A stretch of 64,000 bases of DNA, taken from positions 1 through 64,000 of the forward strand of contig QXCR01000029.1 in the NCBI GenBank assembly GCA_004380135.1, read 5' to 3'. Shown piece after piece: positions 43,701 to 55,500 of this stretch (position 1 is the stretch's first letter; each line of letters starts with the position of its first letter). The notes under the pieces are model-generated. The model was given only the letters and a program-made list of their open reading frames with translations. It made no database searches and was not told where the DNA came from. The stretch comes from Stemphylium vesicarium (taxonomy: Eukaryota; Ascomycota; Dothideomycetes; Pleosporales; Pleosporaceae). Both the position numbers and the translations under genes were made by a program.

Positions 43701-46700
43701 TACTCAGCCGGCGCATCTTCCCTTCCTTCACCATCATCCATAACCACAGTCCTCCTCTTCTTTTTCTTCTTCTTAGCCTTGGCCTCCTCCTCCCCATCTT
43801 CTCCCCCCACCTCATCCTTACCCTCAGCAGTCTTGGTCTCCGCCTCACCCTCAGCAGCAGGCCTAACCTTCTTCTTTTTCTTCTTCTTAGACGGCGCAGC
43901 CTTCTCATCCAGCTCCGCACCAGCTCCGCCCTGCGGCCCAGCCTCCTGCCTTGTTTCCCCCGCCAACTCCTCATCCCCCTCAGCAACAGCGACCTTCCTA
44001 ACCTTCCTCGTCTTCTTCTTCTTTACCGCGACTTCCTCCTTGACATGCAGCCGCTCGCTCGCGCGCTGCATCTCCAAGCGCAGGCGCTCGACTTCCTGCA
44101 GCGCCTTCTTCATCTCTGCGTCTTCCTGCGCTTTGCGCTCCATCTCGAGCTGCGTGAGCTTGCGGTTCGAGATGCCCTCGTCGTCTAGGCTGAGTGCGCT
44201 GAGACCGGAGCTGTCGACGTCTAAGAGCGACTTCTTCGCTTTGCCGGGGCGCGGCGGCACAATGTCTTCTCTTGAGGCGTCGGGTGCTGCGGCGGGTCCG
44301 AGGGTCTCGTCGCCCATGATGTCGACTCTGCGGACGGGCTTGCGCGGACTGCGTGACCGGGGTATGTTCTCCGAGGAAGAGGCTTTGCTGTCGAGGTTGA
44401 GCTCCATGATGGGGATGGAATCTATGTCCAGCTCGTTGTTTTCCCTGTTCCCGTCTCGCACGATTCGACTGAGTGGCGTGACGGCTCCGCTGCCTTTGTC
44501 TGCTTCCGGGTCGATGTAGAAGGGATCGTCTTTGTAGCGCTCTTTGCGTTCGGCCTTCCGCCGCGCGATGATGTCGGCGTCAAGGTACTCGTCTTCTGTG
44601 GCGTTTTGGTACGACGTTGGCTCCTTGTGTGGGGCATCAAGACGGTCTGCTGCTGGCACTGCAACAGCCGGTGCTTCTGCGTAGGCGGCGGCTGGCTCAG
44701 AGTATGCGGCATAGACATCATCTTCCTCCGTCTCGAAGCCTTCTGCGTCGGCTGCAGAGAGCAGATGCTGTAGGTTGGAATTGATGGGTGTATCGAGATC
44801 CAGATCTTCTGGGATCGGAACCTTTCGTTGTGCGCCAGGCGCTACGGGATTCAGCTCGGCGCCAGAAAAGAGGGCGGGTATAGCTTGTGTAAGTAGTAGA
44901 GGTGGATCGGTAAACGCGTCCTGATCCGCGCTAGCAGCAGTGCCTGAAGCGGCTTCTGCAGCAAGTCGCATAAGTTCAAGATACTCTACTGAGCGTTCTT
45001 GTACCTCGAGACTGGGGTGAGTAGATAGCGGCTCTAAGAAGTGGATGATCCGTGCCATAAGAAGGGACATTAACGTTTTGCGTTCTGGGGTCCAGGATAT
45101 TTGATCGTTTCCGGCCATGCAGGAGAATACTTTGGGGATCGCCTGGAGGTACACGGCGAGTGTTCTCGAAGATAGTTGAAGCGAAGAAGGGTGTAGGAGG
45201 GAAGTCATGACAGGCTCCGGTCTTGTCAGGTAGTTGGCATACTCACCGACAAGCCACCCAGCGTATTCAAGTACTCCTTGACCACCGTTACCAGACGCAG
45301 GGAACATTTGGTCTCTTCGATCGACAAGAACAAGTGACTGTGCAGCGTCGATGGCTTCTGGACGAACACTCTTGACTCGAATCGCAATATTCTGCAGCTC
45401 GTGTCCAATTCCACCACCAATGTCATCGGAATGTTCTGATTCCTCCTCGTCTTCTACGACTGAAGCTGCTTTTGTTGCTGGTGATACGCGAACCAGCTGG
45501 GTAAGTACGTCAATGTACCATTCAAAATCGGTAATGTTGGTGTACGTGTCACGGGAGCACATGTCCAGAATTCTTCGAATCACGCTTATCCGGTAGTCAT
45601 CTGGCAGTGGTGGTGGTTGGTCAGATTTCTGCTCGTGCTGTGGCAGGTTCTCCTCGGCGTCTGAATCGTCGTCGGCATAAGGCGTCACCCCCGTCATCCT
45701 AGCCCGGTCATTGCTCGGATCGCTCGCTGCTGTAGCTATTGGCGCGTTGCGAAGTTGTCGCATCAGTCGACCAACAATAGCTGTAAGGTTATCCGCGTTG
45801 ACCATGCCGACGACGAGATCCAAAGCGCGCATTCGTATTGAGATATCAGGGTCGTCAATGCATTCAAGAATGACATCTTGTTGCTGAGAAACCAGGTAGG
45901 GATGGGATCTAACGATCTTTTCGAACGCGAGCAATGCGACGTATTTTACTGCAGAATGATGAGAATTCGAACCTTGCATTTCAGTGTATCTTAGCTTACA
46001 ATTTGCATCACCCTCTATGATCATCATGCCGCGTAGTTTGCCAACGCATAGCTTTGCAACCTCCTCGCCCTCTGCGGTGCCTTCAACGGCTTCTAAAATG
46101 CCACCCTGGATGATACCACTGATGCACTCGTACAGCAAGGACATGGCAGATGTTTCTCGGATAATCTTGGTCAGGGGCGGGAGTAGTTTCTTGATCAATC
46201 GGGGCTCTAACGGGGTCAAAGTCGCAAACTGGAATGTTTCAGTGACGTGGTATTTTAGGATCCTGACGGAACTTACGAGTTTGATGAGCTTGATAGCCAT
46301 CCAGTTGTTTCCTCCTTCGACCAAGAGATCGAACAGTCTGGGCGCCAGCGGCAGAAAGTCTTGCGGCCGCCTCCATCCAAGCTCGCACACGACGTTGACA
46401 ATAGCAGCTGTCACGCTTGAATCCTCGTTGTCGTCCAACAAGCGCTCCTTGATCTTAGGCCATGCAGGCCGCAATGTCTCTGGGTAGACAAGCGCCAGCC
46501 TGTACAGTGTGACGACCGTCTTTTTTCGAATCATGGCGTGCGAGTGCGTCAGTCGCGGTATCAAGTCGGACAGGACTGAATTGGCCATGCTCGGGTTGAT
46601 GACGTGCGGGATAGCGCCAAGCGGTAGAGCAATATACTGTGGACTCGAACTCATGATGTCCTTCTTGAGCTGGTTCTCTGCAAGCACCAGGACCTCGGTA

Positions 46701-46978
46701 TCCCTCCGAAAGCTCTGCACAGCGGCCAGGTATCCCGTGCGCTTCTGCTTGAACTTGGAACTCGACATGACCTCGAGGACGTTGAAACTGGCCCAGGACA
46801 TGTCGTGGCCGAACATCTCGAGGTATGTGAGCTTCATTAGGGCCGTGGCCTTGAGGTCCATGTCGTTTGTGCGAATCTCTTTGCGACATTCTTTTATGCT
46901 CTCGGCGATGTATTCGCGCTCGCTGCCTTTGTGATTGCGCAGACCTCGAATGAGGTCGAAGAGGGATTTCTCGAACAT
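43700..46978 (-). CDS. APL5: AP-3 adaptor complex subunit delta
   Basis: One 1092-codon frame opening MFEKSLFDLIRGLRNHKGSE, diagnostic of the delta-adaptin N-terminus. The N-terminal 550 residues are the adaptin helical solenoid (LKATALMKLTYLEMFGHDMS, HVINPSMANSVLSDLIPRL, TAAIVNVVCELGWRRPQDFL). The phrase LIKLFATLTPLEPRLIKKLL, conserved in the family, is interrupted here by 16 residues encoded by 46229-46276. That segment starts GTAAGT and ends TTCCAG, a 48-nt in-frame intron, so the mature protein is probably 1076 aa. The C-terminus is highly charged with Lys runs. AP-3 carries cargo from Golgi/endosome to the vacuole. It is divergent from EMC2. Confidence 0.93.
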   Translation of the reverse strand: MFEKSLFDLIRGLRNHKGSEREYIAESIKECRKEIRTNDMDLKATALMKLTYLEMFGHDMSWASFNVLEVMSSSKFKQKRTGYLAAVQSFRRDTEVLVLAENQLKKDIMSSSPQYIALPLGAIPHVINPSMANSVLSDLIPRLTHSHAMIRKKTVVTLYRLALVYPETLRPAWPKIKERLLDDNEDSSVTAAIVNVVCELGWRRPQDFLPLAPRLFDLLVEGGNNWMAIKLIKLVSSVRILKYHVTETFQFATLTPLEPRLIKKLLPPLTKIIRETSAMSLLYECISGIIQGGILEAVEGTAEGEEVAKLCVGKLRGMMIIEGDANCKLRYTEMQGSNSHHSAVKYVALLAFEKIVRSHPYLVSQQQDVILECIDDPDISIRMRALDLVVGMVNADNLTAIVGRLMRQLRNAPIATAASDPSNDRARMTGVTPYADDDSDAEENLPQHEQKSDQPPPLPDDYRISVIRRILDMCSRDTYTNITDFEWYIDVLTQLVRVSPATKAASVVEDEEESEHSDDIGGGIGHELQNIAIRVKSVRPEAIDAAQSLVLVDRRDQMFPASGNGGQGVLEYAGWLVGEYANYLTRPEPVMTSLLHPSSLQLSSRTLAVYLQAIPKVFSCMAGNDQISWTPERKTLMSLLMARIIHFLEPLSTHPSLEVQERSVEYLELMRLAAEAASGTAASADQDAFTDPPLLLTQAIPALFSGAELNPVAPGAQRKVPIPEDLDLDTPINSNLQHLLSAADAEGFETEEDDVYAAYSEPAAAYAEAPAVAVPAADRLDAPHKEPTSYQNATEDEYLDADIIARRKAERKERYKDDPFYIDPEADKGSGAVTPLSRIVRDGNRENNELDIDSIPIMELNLDSKASSSENIPRSRSPRKPVRRVDIMGDETLGPAAAPDASREDIVPPRPGKAKKSLLDVDSSGLSALSLDDEGISNRKLTQLEMERKAQEDAEMKKALQEVERLRLEMQRASERLHVKEEVAVKKKKTRKVRKVAVAEGDEELAGETRQEAGPQGGAGAELDEKAAPSKKKKKKKVRPAAEGEAETKTAEGKDEVGGEDGEEEAKAKKKKKKRRTVVMDDGEGREDAPAE

Positions 46979-47374
46979 GGCTGAAGTGGCTCAAGTGACT
47001 TCGCGCGCGCGAGGAGGAGGGGTAGTTTGGCGGGAGCGTGTTGATGGCGGGCCAGTAGGCATGATCATTGGGACGGGGCAGTCATGGGGGCGGCGAAGAG
47101 TAGGTTCCGTGAATTCGAACAGGCAGGGCAGAAGCAAGCGAAGGATATAGCAGGCGACGTCCTCCCCCCCAAAGCTGCTGTCAAGGTTGACGTGCACTTG
47201 TCGAGATTCAGTGGAGACTACCGAACGCCCGCGCAGGCGCTAGTTTCGCCGACGGAGCTTGGACGGCCTCCAGGCCAGCTCAACTCCACATTACACCGTT
47301 GCATCCCAGAGCAAAGGCCCCGTCCAAGTCCCCTCTCGCCCTCCTTCCCACCCGCCCACACATCGATTGCAACC
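46979..47374. promoter_or_regulatory. Divergent promoter region AP-3 delta / EMC2
   Basis: 396 nt with no gene. The EMC2 frame stays open upstream to an ATG at 47084, but that extension reads as leader sequence. Confidence 0.5.
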
Positions 47375-48417
47375 ATGACACAAGCCAATCTTCTCTCTCC
47401 GCCCTCGCAAATACCCCCGCCGACCGCCCTCGCCCTCTCGCAAAAAGCGCCGCTCGTCCTGTCCACAACGCCCACATCCGCCCTGCCATGGCCGCTCTCC
47501 CTGCTCTTCTCCCGGGAAACCCCGGAAACATGGACCATCCACGAGAACCTGTTCCTATCCACGCTGCGCACCGGTGACGAGAAGGCCGCCCTCCAGATCC
47601 TGCAGCGCCTCGAATCGCGATTCGGCGACCAGAACGAGCGCATCATCACCCTGCGCGGCATCTACAACGAAGCCACGTCCAAGTCGGACGCCGATCTGGA
47701 AAAGGTCTTTGACGCATACGAGAAGATTCTGAGGGACGACCCCACCAACATGAGCATCCGGAAGAGGAGAGTAGCCGTGCTAAAGGCCCTGGGACGGACC
47801 AACGATGCCATTACTGCCGTCACCGTGCTATTACAGAACAGCCCCACGGATGCCGAGGCATGGGCTGAGGCGAGCGAACTATACGCCAGCACCGGAGCCT
47901 GGGGGCAGGCCATATTCTGCGCAGAGGAAGTACTACTCATCACACCCAATGCCTGGACTGTAAGTTTCTCACAACCCTTTCCCGTTCCCTCTGCAACTAA
48001 AGCCACGATTACTAACCCTCCTTCCAGGCACACGCCCACATTGCAACATTACACTACCTTTCCACCGCCTCCAACAACCCCCCCAACTTCTCTTCCTTCG
48101 CATTGGCACTAAAGCACTTTTGCCGCTCCGTCGAGCTCAACGACTCGTACCTCCGCGGCTACTATGGCCTCAAGCTCCTCACCTCCAAGCTCAATTCCAT
48201 CCTCGCAGACTCGGTCTCGGCGCCCACCAAGCGCCCCTCTCAAGACGACGACGAAGTACCCCTTCCCAGCCCCCAGATTATCAAGAAACTAGAGGAAATC
48301 GCAACAAACAAGCTAGCCGAGATGATTAGGCACTACAAGTCGGGCGATAAGGCGTGGCAGGGCTACGAGGAGGCGGAGATTATCGCTGCTAGAGAATTGC
48401 TGGATCGAGATGGCTAG
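47375..48417 (+). CDS. EMC2: ER membrane complex subunit 2 (EMC2), TPR protein
   Basis: Exons 47375-47959 and 48028-48417, intron 68 nt, 324 aa. Start MTQANLLSPPSQIPPP lies in a good context (AACCATGA). TPR-type helices follow: LFLSTLRTGDEKAALQILQR, RIITLRGIYNEATSKSDADL, DAYEKILRDDPTNMSIRKRR, DAEAWAEASELYASTGAWGQ and AHAHIATLHYLSTAS, then ELNDSYLRGYYGLKLL. This is the Emc2 layout: a soluble scaffold on the cytosolic face of the EMC insertase. The C-terminus ends ELLDRDG. The first part is Pro-rich and possibly disordered. Confidence 0.9.
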
Positions 48418-49620
48418 CCAGTTGGAGAGAGAGAGGGTGTGTGTATGTGGGAGAGTGAGCGAGTGAGTGAGTGATGAGAAGAAGAAAGAGAGAGAGGAAG
48501 CGAACGTTGAAAGGGCTAGAAAGGGGCTAGAGGAAAGAAACCAACGTAGCATTGATCATGTGACAAAAGAAAGAAGGCATCTTTGTCACGAATGGGCGTT
48601 AATGGGAGGGCGTCCTTGGTTTCTAGACCACAATTCAGAGTTTTAGGCCAAACATTGTGGACAAAAACACCTGTCATACTTTCAGATACCATTCTCAAAT
48701 TTACAACTTTTTATTCTAATGCAAAACACACATGCACACATACACTCATATTGGGTAGTGATGAGGAATGGACATCGAACTGTCATGTCTTTTCGTAGCA
48801 AAAGAAGAGGCGTGTTGATCAATGTGTATTACTATTAACCAGAGAAAATCTCTCTCTCCTACATCCCCCAATGCGGACATGCTTTGAATTCTCTTCCCAT
48901 CTCTTCTGAGTCAGCTGATCCCAAACACAATGGTCCAGTCCCCCGAAACCCCTCTCCTACTCCCTCCTATTCTAAAAAATAAAATAAAATAGCAAGCACA
49001 CCTGCCCCATCAAAAAAAGCAAACAAGAACAACCAGCAACAGCACACACAGAAGCTCCCACTTGTAAAATAGTCAAACTGTTGAATTGTCCCCCACACAC
49101 CCCATCTTATTCACCTATTAACCAACCCATCAAATGCAGAGCAAGAAGAGTGAAGAGGGGGGTAATCGCAATATAAATCCTTCTTTCCCCATAGACAACG
49201 AGGTAAAACGACCAACAACGATAATGACAGAAACGCCGTCTGTAAATGCAAATGCAACAAAATCCCAGAGTAAACCCTAAGCCCCAGGACAAACATCTAA
49301 GGCTGTAATGGGCCATAGGCCGTGAGCCCCACTCCAGCGCGACAGAAAATTCGCTCCGATATATTTTTTCCACAAGCAAAAAAAGGAAGAAGATCGAAAA
49401 GTCGAAAAAGAAAGAGACATGTTTCTCTGGTCCTTCGTTTTCTCCGTTTTCCATTAAAGAAGGCCATTTGTGGTGTGTGTGTGTGTGTATGGCCATTTTG
49501 TATTTCCCCAAAACAATGCGTGTTCGATTTGAAGTTTTAAAAAAAAAAGAGAAGAAAAGAATCTTTCCAGAATGCGTGTAGATGCGTGGGACTGTGTGGT
49601 ACGCGTGTACGACAAGTCGT
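48418..49620. other. Convergent 3' region, low complexity
   Basis: 1.2 kb between convergent genes. It holds GA-rich (48425-48500) and A/T-rich stretches and a (GT)8 tract. Short frames are not protein-like. Confidence 0.55.
49473..49488. repeat. Microsatellite (GT)8
   Basis: Eight uninterrupted GT units in the 3' flank of the Met/Gln-rich gene. Confidence 0.8.
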
Positions 49621-52507
49621 CTATATGTTTAGGCCGCGGGTGAGGTCCTCGAGGCCTGAGCTGTTGTTTTCCTTGCCCCTGGATCTGTTCTTCCTGGCGG
49701 CCATCTTGCCCCAGTCTTCGTCGGCATCGTCCGTTTCTGCCACATTGATTTGCGGGCTTGGACTGCCCTTCTTCAGTATGCCTTTGATGGCACCTCCTCG
49801 GTTTTGGTTCGTGCCTCCTGCCGCTTGGAGGGTCATCGACGTTCCGTTGGATACGGCATCGGATTGGTTGACGACGGGTCGATACCTAGCGGACAGGCCA
49901 ATGTTAGAACGCTCGGATGGTGCGATGGAGGGAGTGTACCCTGGATGAGGGCCCATGAAGGACATGGAGCGTTGCTGTTGTTGCTGGCCGCCGTTGCCTG
50001 ACATGATGGACATTGGTCGGTTTTGCCCGTTGGGTACGTTGAGGAAGTTTCCGCCGCCGCCCATCATACTGCCCGCATAGCCGTTGTTGGGCATGGCCAT
50101 GGTCATTCGGGGATCCTGTTGCTGAGGCTGCTGCATCATTTGAAGCTGCATCTGCTGCATGGCAATCATTTGCTGCATTTGTTGCATCTGTTGCATTTGC
50201 TGCATGTAGTCACCGCCTGGCGACATGGGGAATCCCATTTGGCCCATACCCATGCCCATACCCATGCCGCCCATTTGGCCCATGCCACCCATTGGCATTT
50301 GCCCACCCATCATGGGGTTCATGCCGTTCATGCCATTCATGCCGTTGTTCATGGGCATTTGAGACATGCGCGTGGGGTGCTGGGGTTGGCCGTTGGTGTT
50401 CATCTGCTGTCCGAGCATGCCAGTAAAAGGTCCGCCCTGAGGCTTCTTCGCCGAGGCACCGCCCATGTATTTCTGCTTTGTCATGTCCCTCATCTGAATC
50501 TGATCCACGAGTGAGGGTTGTGACATGCCAGCGTCTTGATACATCATGCCAGGGTTCATGCCCATGCCAGCGGCCGAATCTCCTGCGATGGATGCGGGAC
50601 CCTGTGCAAATCCATTGAATCCCATCGACTGCCGATCCGTTGGCCGGACCAGGCCACCACCGATGAAGGAGCTGTTGTAAGGATCCTGCGGCAGATTTCG
50701 GGCAAAAGCTGGAAGGTTCATGTTGGATGCACGTTGGCTCATGGCACCGGCAGATGCTGGGCGATCTGGAATGTAGGATGGCATGGCGTTGGTTGGCTGG
50801 CTTGGATGCCTGTTGCGGGTTTGGCTGGGAAAGCCGTGCTGGGCGAGGATGCCCAATGGTACGTCCTCATCTTCCCACTCTCCAGCCTTCATGGATGTCT
50901 CTGATGGGAAACCCATCGCCTCGGCTCCAGGTTCTGTTGAAACCCCAGTGGCGGTAGTGGAGCGTCGCATAGCCTCTCGTGCAAATTGCATCTGCTGGTT
51001 CTTACGCCTCATGAGCTCTTCTTCCTCTCGCCTCTTGATGGCATCCTCTTCATCCTCGTAATCTTCGTCCTCGTCGCTTTCCTCTGGTGGCGGTTGGTTT
51101 GCCCGCTTCTTTTGGTACTCCCGGAACTCAGCCTGGGACATGACGCGGTGACTGCCATCTGCGGCAGGTGCAGAGGTGGACTTGTTTTGAGGAGGCAGGG
51201 CTGCAGGTTTCCGTGCTGGTGCTGGCGCAGGTTTGGATGCAGATCTTACAGGTGTGAACAGGTCGTCTTCATCGTTATCATTATCATTATAGGGGGATGA
51301 CGTAGGGGCAGGGGCAGCCTTGGGTGTTGTGTTGGTGTTGGTGCTCGAGGCGGTTACTGAGCTTGAAGAATAGGGCGTCTCGTACGAGGTTGCAGATGAC
51401 GATGACATGGAGTTGGGCTTTGGCTCGACAGCGTCTTCGTGATACGACTTCCTTTCCATGAACGACTTACGAACGAACTGGGCGTCGGGGTCCTGGAAGG
51501 TCGAGGTCGGCTGGAAGGTAGGGCTTTCCGAGGCGACAGGGGCATACGAGGAGTACTTGTGGTGAGGGGGAGGTGGTGGTGGAGAGTCGTCGTCGGAACG
51601 GGGAGAGGCCATGAGGTTGTCGGCGGAATTGCGGCTATCCCAGCTCTTGAGCGGCGGCTCAACGTCAAACTGCGACTTGATCTTGATGGGCTCAGCTTGA
51701 AAGGTACGCTTTTCCGCAAGCAGGGAGCGTCCCGCCGGCTCGCGTGGTATTTCGGGAGACTCCTTGCGATTTAAGTGGCTGAACATGTCGTCCTCGAAGC
51801 CACCAAAGTTTAGGTCGCCTTCAAGCTTCGGCGGGACGGCGGTGCTCGCGTAGCTGGAAGTGGTCATAGCCCTATTTCGTCCGCTCCACCCTGAGCCTGA
51901 CAGGTCCTTGTACGAGGACACGCCCGTGCTGGACTTGGGTAGTGATGGTAGTTGCTTACGGTTGGCATTCACCGAGTGCGGTGCCGGGGAGCTATTGTGT
52001 TGTGAGACGGTGGGACGGGGGACGTTTGCAAAGAGGTTGTCGTCGGAGCTAGTATCGGTGGAAGAAGGAAGTGTAGAGGTCGAGCCATGCTGGCCATTGG
52101 CGTAGGGTCTCGAATTGGAAAATTGAGTCCCACTGCTTGACTTGCTGTCGCTAATTAAAGGGTCAGTCCGGCCGACGCTATGACTAGCGGCTTGAGGCTT
52201 ACCGTTTAGATGATCCTGGAGAATCATCGTCGAATGACTGATTGCGGTTCTGCTTTCCAGGGTTGCTGAAGCCACTGAAGCGAGGAAACTTGGACGACCG
52301 CTCCTTCTCCTGTGTTTTGCGCTGCTCTTTTGCTTTCTCCACTTCGGTCCTGCTGAGCAGCCGAAACCCGCCCGAGTCTGCTGCTGCTGCTGCTGCAGGC
52401 GGCGGCGCCGTTCTGTCGGGACTGGTGGAGGAAATGTCCACCTCGTCGAAGACATTGCCCTGCGACTTGCGGCGGGCTGTGAAGAGTCCCAGGCCTGGCT
52501 TGCCCAT
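49621..52507 (-). CDS. Large Met/Gln/Gly-rich disordered protein, function unknown
   Basis: Exons 52507-52203 and 52150-49621 join in phase 2, giving 944 aa. The start MGKPGLGLFTARRKSQGNVF was preferred because it gives a compact basic N-terminus; another frame is open through the first exon but does not lead to a better start. The protein is Ser/Pro-rich for 450 residues and has one acidic coil (SDEDEDYEDEEDAIKRREEE) continuing as MRRKNQQMQFAREAMRR. A Met-Gly-Gln domain follows (repeated GMGMG and MQQ units, 50100-50330). The C-terminus is KGILKKGSPSPQINVAETDD. Low complexity prevents family assignment; granule or polarity proteins have similar composition but that is speculation. Confidence 0.78.
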
Positions 52508-55500
52508 GTTGCTTTCTCTCTACTTGCTGCTTCCTGCTTGCTGCTTCCTGCTTCCTGCCTACAGCGGCCGCTCTCGATGCAGGCGCGACAGTATCATGCA
52601 CCGAAAAAGACGCACGATGCGTGGCAGCTGCGCTCGGGGGAGCAGAGGGGCAATCGCGATGTATGCGATGATGCAGGCGCGGAAGGTCCGAGGCGGCAGG
52701 CACGGGGACGGGAGGGAAGGAGGGAGGGGATCAGCGAGCGGACGTGTGGATAGATCTGTCGTGTTCAATTAGTCCTGCGTACAAATGGTGTGTTGCTGTC
52801 TGGTCGCGCGCCGGCGTGGCTATCGAGGACTGAGGTGAGCGGGCGCAGGCGTTAGGCGTGGGCGTGGGCGCGGGCAATTGTCGCTGGGCAAGCTGAGGCG
52901 GAGGCCTTTCGTCCACTTTGTCACTTCGTATTGCCGCGTTTCAATGTCAGGGCCGTGCTGAGCAGGCCACTCTGGTTACTGCTGTGCAGTACGAAGCGGT
53001 GGTGTTCAATTACAAAAGTGGCAGCAAGTCCTGGCCGCTTCATCCGCTTCTGCCGACTCTACAGCGCATGGTGCTGAGCGCTTGTTGGACATGTGGAGGT
53101 ACGGCGAAGTCGAAATCCTTCCGAGGCCCAGGGCGCGCCGACGGGTTGGGGGGGTGCGACTTACCAGACACGAGGCGGGTAGCAGCGCCTGTTCAACGAG
53201 CGACAATGTCCTGTAAGCAGACAGCGAGGGTGGCAATGATGTCGATGAGAGGGGCCACGCGGAGAAAACGGCTCGAATGATGAGCAGAGTATAAGAGTGT
53301 GCACGGATGGTACGAGGCCTTGTAGTAAGGAGTGCGCCGCCCGCCCATCTTCACTCTCTGCCCTGCCCTGACCTCTCGCCAGCCAACCGGGCTTGCATCT
53401 GCCTAGCTACCGATTCGATGGCAGGGGACCGCAGTAGGCATAGCGCGCCCGTGAAAGGGTAGAGAACTGCCTTCTTCGGCTTCGCCCTCTAGTCTTAACT
53501 TGACTTCATCGCGCATCACGTCGCCCGTTCCCTCTACACTGCGCCCATGGTAGACGTGCTGTTGTCTTGCACGTTGCTACCATGATGCGCCCGCGCATGG
53601 CAGCACTGTGCCTGTGCCCTACATGACGCGCCACAGCCCGCAAACTGCTGGTCGAGGGCGCTGGGACGGTAGTGTAAATTGTTAGCTGGACGACCATCCA
53701 TGCCGAGGACCCTCATGCCAAAATTAGACGACTAGGCTAAGAGGCAATCAATGATCAGAGCCATCCAGGCACGCACGCCCTTTGTTCGCTACTTGATAAC
53801 AACGACGGATCGCCAGCTATGTATTGTTGTCGACCCAGTGCCTGCTCGACGTCATTGCCATCGCGCTGTCCCTGATGCCTCTGGGGCCTTCCTCTGCCCT
53901 GGTGTTTCGGACTTGGGCATGAAAGGACCCTTCGTATTACACTGCTCCACAGCATACGGACCCTCTTGGTCCCCGCCGTCGGCGCAACGCCGTCGAGCCA
54001 AAGCTATGGGCGGCCCATATCGGCCCCAGCGCCTCAGCTCTCTGCGCACCGTGGAAGCTTGAATGGCTGTCCATCCAGGCACCCCACGTCTTTTGCTGTA
54101 TGATTCCTGCACGCCAGGGGCAAAGCACCCAGTGTCCATGCGCCGTCATCCATTTAGCCTGCACCCTCCGAGATGATGTTTTTCTGCACGACGCCTTTGC
54201 GCTGGACCTCTTCTTTTGCTCGTGCCCAGCGTGCACTCGCCCGCATATTCGCTACCCGGCTGCGAAAAGGTAGGAAAAACCGGGCGCGCTTGCTGCAACC
54301 CCTACCTAATGCCTGTCTTAACAACGCGCAGCTAATCAGACGGCGAGAAAGAAAGCCTGCTTCAACACCCGATGCTCTTTACACAGATTTGCTGACGAGC
54401 GCACAGCACGCCGCCCACGCCGCCTCCTCCACGGCTTCTCCAAGCCCGGCCGAGCTCAGGGGGCTGTCGGTGGCTTGCCAATGCCGCCATCATGGGAAGC
54501 ACGGACGCTACAGCCGGGCAGTCCGCGCTACCAGCTATTTCTCCTTGACGGCTGCTCCATGCAAGCCAAGGCCGTCTTCGACGCTGAAAAGCACCTGTCC
54601 CAACGTGGGAGGTATCATCGAGCCGCCCTTTTCTGTCTGAGTAATGTCGCAATTGCTGGTCCGAGACGTCATGCTTACCAGTATATTGATTGCAACCGCT
54701 TCCGAACCCGAACTCTGACCCTCTCCGACATGCTTCCAGCCACGGTCGCACACCTGTCGCAAACTTCCTTTTTACTTCTCGATTAACTACAGCTGCGGAG
54801 CTGTAAGCTTGCGTCGCTTCACCAGCCTCCCGGGCGCCCATCGCTCGTTGGCTGCATCCCAAACGCGTGCCCGATGGATGCAGCGCATCAACACTGCTGC
54901 AGGACATGACGCCGTCGTTTTTTTAGCCCTCCCGCCCATCGCTGATTCCAACCTTTCATCTGCTGCATCCATCTCGATGCTCGCAGTTTCCTGTTCACCC
55001 CGCTTGCGAACGCGTAATCTTGTGCCGAAAATCTGGGGGGTTGGTCAATCAACTGTCATACCCATGCATCTCAACACACGGATCGCTCTCGATCGATCTG
55101 CCCCCCGTTCAGCTACAGCACTTGTTGCCCATCAGCCGAACTGTAACTGTTGGGACCTGCCCACGCGTCTCACAGGCGAACTATCGCTAATGCTTTTGCA
55201 TCGCTGCTTGCCCCCATCGGTCCTTTGTGTCTCAGATTACGTGTGCAGGTGGTATTCAAGCAAACGGGCCCAATTTTTGAGAAGGCCGGCTTTTCAATCT
55301 CGCTCCCTTCCTTGCATGATTATCAAACGTCCTTGTCTTATCGGCCTGCGAACCTCGTCGCAAATCTACTAAACGACTTTTTTTTTTAACAAACGAAGCC
55401 TCGGCGACGCCGTTGCAGGATCGCTACCCTCGTGCGCCTATGATTGGTACGCATTCGTCATGCTTGCAGGATACCTTCGGAGAATTTGCTTCTTCACCAT

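Noticed and set aside
43779..44519. 246-codon Ser-rich frame antisense to AP-3 delta
   Set aside because: Its Ser/Phe-rich composition is the complement of the Lys/Glu-rich delta tail, so it is not an independent gene.
47084..47374. In-frame upstream ATG extending EMC2
   Set aside because: The extension has no family similarity and reads like leader DNA, and the ATG at 47375 has better context.
54362..55372. Overlapping 181- and 187-codon frames on opposite strands
   Set aside because: Both are Arg/Ser/Cys-rich with no motif. Overlap on opposite strands is typical of chance ORFs in GC-balanced DNA.
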